From: Cryptomeria japonica
Taxonomy: Eukaryota > Streptophyta > Pinopsida > Cupressales > Cupressaceae
NCBI RefSeq assembly: GCF_030272615.1
Contig: NC_081407.1
Coordinates: 377,571,132 to 377,635,131 of the forward strand
Direction of reading: 5' to 3'
DNA: 64,000 nucleotides
Below the pieces are notes generated by a model that had not been told where the DNA came from, ran no database searches, and saw only the letters and a list, made by a program, of their open reading frames with translations. Below, piece after piece: positions 55,790 to 64,000 of this stretch (its first letter is position 1; each line of letters starts with the position of its first letter). The position numbers and the translations under genes are program-made.

Positions 55790-57280
55790 TATGAAGGCGG
55801 TCTCGTCAGTGATTCATAAGTGCCTCAAGTTTCCCCATGAGGGTTCGACACATGTCATCCAAGATATTGGATATCGAGCCCTAGCAGCCCGTGGAATTTT
55901 TTGTTAGATCATTTTTGGTGTACTCCAGTGGGGCCCATGCTTCCCCACGATTATTTGATGTATCACGTGTACTATCAGTATAAGACAGGGGAGTCAGCTC
56001 CTAAATCATCGCAGCCTAGTTCTTTGTTGCCTCTCCCCGCATCGACCTCTGCTCCATCTATTTTGATGACGGAGTGGGTGGTGCCTCATGTCCCCTCATC
56101 ATTGGGGGTCGAGGCTAAGCCTACTCCTCTGGGTAGACCTCCATGTCTGCCTAGGACTATACAACCTCCAATGGTGTCTTTCATTCCTGTGACTGCACTA
56201 GTGCAGACAAGGGAAAGGCACCCATGTTGTTAAAGTCTACGACCCACCCTCCCTTTGAGCTCCCAATCATGGCCGATATCCCCCATCCCTCTCGTTATGA
56301 GAAAAGGAAGTGTTCCTCTCAATTTCGTTCATCATCACTCGCTCCTACTTCGTAGCCCACGTCGGTACCCTCCATTCCCCCGGTTGCTCCTCGAGTGAAG
56401 TGGGCTAGGGCGTCCATTGCTGTGAATGTTGTGCCTATTTTGGATGCACCTCTTGCTTCATCGATTGGGCCTTCTCCTATCCCTGACATGGTTCTGGAGG
56501 CCTCTCCTATGGAAATTGATGCTCCTAAATCCTCTCGACCTTCCATTGGTGGCCCTCATCTTCATTGTAATCAGCATGCGCATGAGCATAAATACTATTG
56601 ATGGGCCATGGCTCAAGAGTGCGATGTCGCTCTGTAGGTTGTTGCTACATTTGCGGCACCCAGCTCTGTCGCATCATCTCCTACTTCGTCTAGTGTTCTT
56701 GTTTATACATTTTCTTCAGTTTTGCTTCCAGCTGCTTTGGGGCCTCTTGACGAACCTCCCCCTGAACAGGTGCAGGTCTTCATTGCCCCTTCTCTAGAGC
56801 TGCCCCTTATCACCTCTTTGTTGGACATGCCTTCATTATCTCAACCCATTAATATGCTACATACACAAGTGACGTCTAGTGCAGCTCTTTCTACTCCCCA
56901 TGTTTCGCAGTCGCTTCAGCATCTGAGCTTTCCTAGAGTCCTTCAGCCTGCTACGGTTGACAAGAGACCCATTTCTCTTGTGCGACCCAAACTCAATTTT
57001 GAGCAAGGCCCTATTGTAGAATTTTGATATCAAAAATCCTTGTAGGTATGATCCCCGCCCTCTTCTATGCCTATTTCAGTGCCTATTGGTTTACATATTT
57101 TTGTGTGTGTAATTGAGAAGGCCACGTCTTTGCCTGAATTTGTCGCTGCCCCTCGTCTAGAGGTTAGCAGTCATTTCCTTGTTTTATCTTCTCCAAGTGA
57201 GTCACCTACTTCTTCTACGAAGGCTTGCATGTTTGAATCCTTGGAGGATATCCTGGCCTTGTCCACAATATTCACGTGAT
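55790..57280 (+). pseudogene. Gypsy polyprotein linker region (Tat/Ogre-like), broken
   Basis: Reading plus-strand frames: AMKAVSSVIHKCLKFPHEG (family A.PS..H..LKFP..G), then in another frame DHFWCTPVGPMLPHDYLMYHV (family F.W....GP.LP.DD..Y). Proline/serine-rich frames follow (56426-57027, PSSLLPLPAST and similar) with several stops. In Tat-lineage elements such a segment follows the protease and precedes RT. Neither catalytic domain is seen here. Family assignment is moderate. Confidence 0.5.
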
Positions 57281-57299
57281 TGTTGACCCTTACCTCCTC

Positions 57300-58370
57300 C
57301 AAGCCTATGAACACAGACGTTGTTGTTGCTTCGTCCCTTGCCCTCGCTACTGGTGAGGCACTCGATGAAGCTCTTGTTGTTGTCCCTCCCTGAGCTCTTC
57401 CTTCTTCTCCCTATGATCTAGATTGGGAGGACAATGATCTTCTATATGATGACCTTTAGATTGATTATCTTTTATCTCCATCTACTTGCATGTGTGCATG
57501 ATTTTGTTCTCCAGTGCTAGTGTTACATGTTTGTTCCCTCCCGTAAGACCTAAGTTTCTTCATAGGCACTTGGATATGGGAGGTTGATTGTCTTTATCCG
57601 TTGTGCTCTCCAGGAGGACCCGAGTTACTCTATAGGTGCTTGGATACAAGAGATTTTTTAATGTATATCTTCTTCTATTTGTCTCTCTACTTCCTCTATT
57701 TGTTGCATCTTGCTTTTTCAATATTTGGAGATGATGCAAAGCGTTAGGGAAATCTTTTGTGTTTTCTTCCATGTTGACCCAGCCTTTTATTTTATCTTTG
57801 TCTTCATGTGCTCTTCTTCAAATTTGAGAACTTTGGTGCTATGATGATATACCCATCTCGCAATTCTATTACATGTCTTTTGTCACTGTTATGGGTTCTA
57901 ATGTCAGCCTATCAAATCCCCCTATCCTCTTGCATTTCATTATCAATGTTGTGGGAATTTATGTATCACCACCTACTGGTGACATTCCACAGAAACATCT
58001 CGTTATGTTGATGTGCCACAACTGCTCTTCTCCTTAGAATAACATGCCTTTCATGCATATCATTCTTAGGGGGGGCCATCATATCTGCATTTTTGCATGA
58101 TCTTTGTGCTCTTTATTTGTCATTTAGCTTCTTGCATTTCACTTTATTGCCATTCGCTTTTTCATGTTTTTCCTAGGTGGGGGCCAAACCACTTGATATT
58201 CTCCTTATCATATTTGCCTAGGTGGAGGTCAAACCACTTGATCTTTTTGATTTATCTCTTTTGCTCGCCTTGGTAGGGGCCTATCTACTACTTACCAAAT
58301 TTATCTTCGATTGCTCAATCATATGGCTATTTATCGTATCGCTACCCATGCCGGCAAATATATATATGAT
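57300..58370. other. No gene seen; G-run near 58068 and repeated CCTAGGTGG motif
   Basis: Decayed Gypsy-like interior. 'cttaggggggg' at 58066-58076 could be an old polypurine tract. 'cctaggtgg(g/a)gg(c/t)caaaccacttgat' occurs at about 58173 and 58218. Confidence 0.4.
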
Positions 58371-58505
58371 CGCCCTATCATATGGTTATCCATACCGGCA
58401 TATCTATCACCCTATTGTATGGTTATCCATACCGACCTATTTTATCACCCTATCATATGGTCATCCATACTGGCATACATCATCACCCTATCATATGGAT
58501 ATCTA
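58371..58505. repeat. Tandem repeat, four units of 37-38 bp
   Basis: Units start at 58371, 58408, 58446 and 58484, each opening c(g/a)ccctat(c/t)(a/g)tatgg followed by 't(t/c)atccatac(c/t)g(g/a)c'. A degenerate unit precedes at about 58327. The three overlapping open frames here result from the repeat. Confidence 0.85.
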
Positions 58506-58855
58506 GCATAACACTCTTTGATATCCATACCAACACATCTTATATCACAGTGGTCGCTTATCTTGTATCTTTTCGTAACTAGGGGCTTTCCTCCAAAGCG
58601 AGGTTCATTTCTATTACACAATCTTATCTATTACCAATTTTAAAATCTATCCTTTATCTTGCCATCTGATATGTTAGATTGCAGCTAGCATATTTGTGAT
58701 GTATCAATTAGCAATATCTATTCCAAATCTCATATGCTTCTTGTTGGGGGCAATCTCATCTAATCAACGACAATCTACCTCCCTATTGCAACTCTTTTCT
58801 TTATCTTCCTCTACTTTATCTTCCTCCATGCCATCAGAGGTCAGGTATTGCCACC

Positions 58856-61800
58856 TATAGTACCCCTGCCCTAATTAGATTTTTAAAATGGTTTGACCTT
58901 GGTTGACTTTTCAAGTGGCATTCTTGAATGGTTGATTTACCAGGTTGTAAAGTTAAATTCAGTTATTATGATTATTGTGTGTACCTGTAAATGTGTTTTT
59001 GTGTCGACTCTTATGTAATTTTATGTGTTTTCCTGATTCATGTTATTAATCTTGAGCTAACACTTTCATTAAATATATATGTATGCATGTGTGGCTCATG
59101 GTTGCAGGAGATTGGAGGTACAGTACCGCATAGGTACAAGGTTCATCTCCACCTAGATTCGCAGGTTTGAGTGTACCTGATTGGTCCTAAGGAATCGGAT
59201 TAGGTGGTCCTAAGACCCTCGTTTTACCCTAGTTGTGCTCAAGTGAACATCGTCAATCGTTCGTCAGTTTCCCCTTTGGTTGGGTATGTGGGTCGTGTAT
59301 CTATTTGGCTTTCTTGGGTTGTGTATTGTGCGTGTAGTAAAATTGAGTATTTTATCCTAAGTATTTAATTTGAGTAAATGTGTTCTTTTGCGCATTATTA
59401 AATTAAGGGACTAAATTAAATAGGACCCCTTTGTGTGATTAATCATTAATTAGAATTGCTCAATTCATGTTTGTAGCAAGTTCAATTATATGGTTATTTT
59501 TAAATATGAATTAATTAATTTAGTATATGCATTTTGAAAGGAAAGGTTAAATAGTATTTGAAAGTAGAAATATTTTACCCTCTTTGACATTTTGAAAAAA
59601 GAAATGTTAGTTCTAATTAAATTAAGAAAATCTATTTTGGAAGAAAAGCTATTTGTGCATATTAAATTTATTGGGAAATGATTTTTATTTGGTTGAAAAA
59701 TATTTTAAACCTAAAATGGACTTTTGGTCAAAAATATTCCATTTTAACCTAGGTTTGGAAAATATTTTGGGGAGAGTTATTTTTGGAATGGAAATTTTGG
59801 GCATTTGGGGGAGAAGGAATTTCTTGAGCTTGCAGGTTGAGCTCTTCATCGAATCATTCTCCAGGATTGCTGATAGAGGTTGGATTCTTGTTTATCTCCT
59901 TGGTTTTTGCTAAAAGAGAGTGTTTTGATTTGGAAGAAATTTGAGTGTGTGTGTTGAAAAAAAATATTTTAGATTTGTGGATTAAGGAAGTGTAGTAGTT
60001 AAATCTCGAATTTGAAACCTCCTTGCTTTTTTTCTCAAACTCCAGATCAATTCTTGTTTATTCAAATTGTTTTTCATACTTGAAAGTGGGTGTGTAGGTT
60101 TTGATTAAGAAATTTCCTTTTGAATCTCTTATTTTGGTTCTTGAATTGTGAAATCAGTTTGTGTTTGGAAAATTAGTTGGATGATTGTGAGTAAATTGAT
60201 TCTGTTTGCCCAAATATGAAACTTGGTTGGAGAATTCTTCCCAGTTTTAAACTTTCTGGGATTGTTTATTCCAAAATTACAATGACATTGAAAATCATTG
60301 TTATTTTGGAAATTAACTTGTTTATTTTGTCTCTGTCTGAGACTGCGTATGCTCTTGGGAGGGGTTTTCTTTTAAATAAGAAAAAAAAAATTTAAAAAAA
60401 ATTATATGTTAACCCACATGACAGGGAATACCCACCACGTGAGCTGGTAGTTTCTTGCTACCGTAGGGTAACTATCGGGTAGTGCTTGCTACCGTAGGGT
60501 AGCAGCACTACCAGTTGGTAGTGTCTGCTACCAGTTAGTAGCTGCACTACCGGTTGGTAGTAGCACTACCAACAGGTAGCTGCCCCCCGCTAATCCCTCT
60601 TGTGGTGTTAACTAAATATTTTATATATATTTTAATTTTAATTAGAATATATTTGAATTGAGATTTAAATTGTATATTTTTACATTTAGCTCGTTAAAAA
60701 TAAATAACATATGGGTTTTGGTAACTTTAGAAAGTGGAATTAATTTATGTTATTTAGTAAATTTCAGAGCAATGAAATGATATATTTATATTATTTGGGA
60801 AATCTTAAGAAAGGAAATATTATAGTATTGAATATTGGAAAGGAAATATTATATTATTGGTTAATTCTTGGAAATTAAAACAACATATTAGTTGGAGATT
60901 TCTGAGTTTTAATGATATGTTAATTGGGGAATCTTGAAGATAGATAGATAGAGTTAGAGAATTGATGACATTTTCTCTTAATAAAATATGGATATTAGAT
61001 GAGAAAATACATTTAATAATGTTTTATTTTTATGTATTGGATTATAGGCATGATCTTACGATTGCAATTTTGCTAGTGAAATTGTTATGGAATGGCAATT
61101 TTTTCCAAAACTATTTATGGATGTTTAGATCAATTTGGAAACTTGATCGATCTGTATTTCTAAACAATATGGAAAAAGATTATCATTTTCAAATTTATGC
61201 CTATGCATGTTTAATTTTTTGTATTCACGTTTGATTAAGAAATGGAAAGTCCTTGATTGTGATTGTTGGATATTGTCGTATATCTACTTTGGAATCTTCT
61301 TATGTCCTTGATCTCGGGTATTGAATGTTTTCATGTGATTGTTTTGTATTTGGTCATGTCCTTGATTGCAAGTATTGGTTGTGGTTATGTGGTTGACCAT
61401 AGCTGGTCATGTCTCTAGTCAGAGAATCGTCAGTCAGTGCACCTCATGTGAGGACTTGTTTGGCTAGGTAGGTATTTCTACCGTATTGAACTCCGTATGC
61501 TTGACCTGGTGTATACCTTGGTTTTTGGAGTTTCGTTTGATTATGGTCTAGTGTCATATGGGAAAGTGGCTTTCGAGTGGGGGTCGCGCCCAAAGTGGTT
61601 GCAGGATAACCCATCGAGAGTGTGTCTAAATAAGTGATAACCTAATAGCATATTAGAGAGTTTAGTTAATGAAAATGCTAAGTAAGATAATTGTGCCTCA
61701 CGCATGGGATGAGGGCTAGTACAGACTCGACATGCAGTGAGAAGGCCTTAAATGGCAAACCCACAACCTTGTCTTCACAAAAGAATGTGTTGGGTCCACA

Positions 61801-62905
61801 TGAGGCTTGGATTGGTTGGAGGTTCGAGAAAGGTTGCCAGGGTAATCCAGTAGATGGCGTCGGGACCTATTGAGGCCTACCAAGGTAACCATACCAAGTT
61901 ATGTGATGACACTTGTCCCTTATGTTCACTAGTGTGTAGTTTATGTTGTCTTTGTTAGGAGCACTGTTGTGGACTCATATCTAGTTGTGTTGCCCTTATG
62001 AGAACAAGGTATTCTTGATAGACCATGGGTTTCTTATGATGGGTTGCGAAGACTTAGTTTTGTGGATACTCCAGTTATTCTTTTATTATTGCTTCTTATC
62101 ATGTTCAAATGGATCCTTTTCTTTTTCTGGGATCATTCATGTATCTATTAGACCGATGTGGTCATATGTATTATTGGTTTATGTACACCTTGATGGGAGG
62201 ATGTAAATGATGTGAACCTTATGTATTCTTCACCCTATTATTTATCAAAGGGGTCTTGTAGTTGACCAGACCCGGAGATGTAGCCCACTAGGGGTGAACT
62301 CTGATATCATTTCGGTGTTATGTGGTATTTATGTTTTTTGGTTTCCTTTTTAATTTAGCATGTATGGATGGCTTTATGGTTTAAATGTATAATGTGGAAT
62401 AGATGATGTTAATCTTAAATGCATGCATGTATTTATCTTAGTAAATGTTGTAATATGGATCATGAAGAATGTAAATTTGAATAATGGAAGAGTATTCATT
62501 AGTTTTCTTTTATGCAATTAAAGTATGCATGGAGATTAGATGCATGACATGTGCTTTATTGCAAGATTGAACTTAATGTATGGTTAAATTTTAAAGGATG
62601 AACTTAATCATGTTATCTATATTTTTAATCTACCGAGCAAATTTATCCTTTGTTTAAGGTATTATCATATCATTAAGTTAGTGAACTTAATTGGATTAAC
62701 TAGCATGAGTTGAGTTAAGTGTTGAATCAAGTAATCACATTGGGAAACTCTTTAGGTGTTAGTTAAGTCAACCGTTGTGTACTCTGAACTTAATGATTAA
62801 CTCATTGTATCATTATGTTGTTTTAACTTTTTTTTTTAAAATTATTTGCACTCTATTCTTGTGTTTTAGCTTTATCCCTTCAGGGTTTCCTGGTGGGGCA
62901 TTACA
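58856..62905. mobile_element. Solo LTR, 4.05 kb, same family (copy 2)
   Basis: 4,050 bp bounded by TATAGTACCCC (TG changed to TA) and GGGGCATTACA, with a perfect TSD CCACC (58851-58855 and 62906-62910). It shares long blocks with copy 1, for example 'gcaggtttgagtgtacct', 'atgggaaagtggctttcgag/t' and 'gacccggagatgtagccc'. No coding region was found. Confidence 0.8.
60445..60590. repeat. Cluster of CTACC/GGTAG palindromic motifs
   Basis: About ten occurrences of CTACC or GGTAG, many paired as 12-16-bp imperfect palindromes such as CTACCGTAGGGTAG and CTACCAGTTGGTAG. CACGTG lies just before (60436-60441). The cluster occupies the variable segment of the solo LTR. Confidence 0.75.
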
Positions 62906-62910
62906 CCACC

Positions 62911-64000
62911 TTTGTGCTTTTGTCCACCCAGGATCGCTTCATCAACTCCAAGATGATCTCTACCAACTCCGCCAACCTATCACCTTCGGGGACTATGGCA
63001 TGGTGCAAAGACATCTGTGAGGCATGCTAGTGTCCCACGAATCTGATAGCCTGCAGATGGTTGTTTGAGCATTATGCCTAGGCCTGGAAGGAATTGTAAT
63101 GCTCTTTCATGCACCCATCGATGTTGATTTTCCTTCCAGGGCCTATATCTCTCCTGTTTGAAAGCATTTTGAGGATCTTTTGGCATTTTTTAGATTACCT
63201 TTACAAGTTGAAGCTCTTGGCGATATCTCTTGGGACAACATTCACATTTCCTATTACGAAGACCACCATTGTTTTAGCTTTCCGAATAGCTCACAGCACT
63301 ATTGTCATAACATCTTGAAAAGGGGAGTTTACTTGTTCTCTTTTCCATTTATCTCATGCATTATCATTCTTTTATCTTGCATTGTCATTCAATTATCTTT
63401 ATCATTTATTTTCCCCATGGATTTTATCTGGGTTGTCTATGGAGGTGGAAACACCAAAATGGGGGTCTGATTTAGGCAGACGGTAGACTCCAAAACACAA
63501 CCCCCAACATTTTCTCTCTCTCATGTGTGTAGGTGAATAATCGTAGGAAGATGGTAACCTTGCGGGAGGCTTCAATCGTGGACCGGTTGTGAGTCTCTTT
63601 TTCACCTTCTCTCCTTCTACTTTATCCTATTTTTTCATATTCCACATCTGTTAGTTTAGTTTAGTTTATTTTTCGTGTTATAGTGCATTATACTCACAAT
63701 TGGAGCTTTTTGTATGGATTATGTACCATGTCCATACTAGACAAAAGTGTGCCACGTTGGTATCCTAGACTTGTGCTCGTCCTTGGGATAGAGGCTTGAC
63801 AGAGTCGTCTCAGAGTCTTGGGTTGTGAGTAGTTTCTCTAGTTTGTCATTTTTATCCCCTGGCTCATCTTAGCGCCAGTTTGAGTGAGGTATCGGAGGGT
63901 CTTTTTGTTCTCTTGGATTTATCATCCTTGAGGTAGAAAATCTCCTCTGTTACACTGAGATATTTCAGCTAATTGCTTTTCATGCTCCTTGGACTTCTTC
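62911..64000. other. Gypsy-like element continuation, no gene seen
   Basis: Resumes after the TSD CCACC. Short open frames at 63109-63470 show no domain. Confidence 0.4.

Larger units (their letters stand above)
54212..64000 (+). mobile_element. Gypsy-like LTR element, starts here and runs out of the window
   Basis: It starts TGTAGTGTCATAAAATTG exactly where the Copia-type relative is cut, a typical LTR start. Coding remnants (55790-57280) look like the linker between protease and RT of Tat/Ogre-type Gypsy polyproteins. A second LTR is not in the window, so LTR length and TSD cannot be verified. It is interrupted by the solo LTR at 58856-62905. 54212-55780 is LTR/leader-like with no gene. 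62911-64000 appears non-coding, with a short T/C-rich stretch and several TGxxA-rich segments. Confidence 0.55.

Noticed and set aside
58382-58582. Three overlapping ORFs with repeated HPIIW/YGYPYR-like units
   Set aside because: They arise from the 37-38-bp tandem repeat read in all three frames.
1-64000. CRISPR arrays, rRNA, tRNA genes, bacterial-type operons
   Set aside because: Nothing of the kind was seen. The only tRNA-related sequences are retrotransposon primer binding sites.

Overview
The window is from a plant nuclear genome. The sequence is AT-rich and gene-poor, built from plant-type LTR retrotransposons with tRNA-iMet primer binding sites (TGGTATCAGAGC) and L1-type LINEs carrying a C-terminal RNase H, around a pair of SLY1/GID2-like F-box genes. 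A large-genome seed plant, possibly a gymnosperm, fits best. That is inference; no species can be named from the sequence alone. All calls come from reading the sequence by eye, without database searches.

The host backbone is a segmental duplication. Unit A (about 340-13230) and unit B (about 35875-45425) align in order and each carries an SLY1/GID2-like F-box gene. A partial third copy of the upstream part lies at about 13790-18470. Unit A alone carries a 1.2 kb LINE fragment (582-1813) and a 3.4 kb LTR element (7057-10462); unit B keeps both sites empty. F-box copy 1 (12159-12651) has an intact TATA box but a 2-bp frameshift. F-box copy 2 (44376-44870) is a complete 164-codon frame, but a young 5.15 kb Copia-type element (39208-44358) sits between its TATA box and its ATG.

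The middle (14460-35694) is nested LINEs. A full-length 8,000-bp LINE (19243-27242, minus strand) with a 16-bp target-site duplication lies inside an older, heavily mutated LINE (about 18474-32850, minus). Two 5'-truncated LINE copies flank them (14473-16961 minus; 33353-35680 plus). In these elements an extra open or formerly open frame follows the RNase H domain.

The right end (45432-64000) is a stack of insertions. A degenerate plus-strand relative of the Copia-type element (45432 to 54211) is split by a 4.2 kb solo LTR (45851-50049, TSD GTCTC). It is then interrupted by a Gypsy-like element starting at 54212, itself split by a second solo LTR of the same family (58856-62905, TSD CCACC).

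Three points stand out. The 7057-10462 element has acquired pieces of at least four unrelated host genes (clade-A PP2C, NF-YC, EXO70, AAE3-type acyl-CoA synthetase) in one orientation. The 39208-44358 element codes only for GAG and protease plus a ~300-residue acidic extension of unknown function that is recognisable in its diverged relative. The F-box pair shows complementary damage: one copy lost its frame, the other its promoter.
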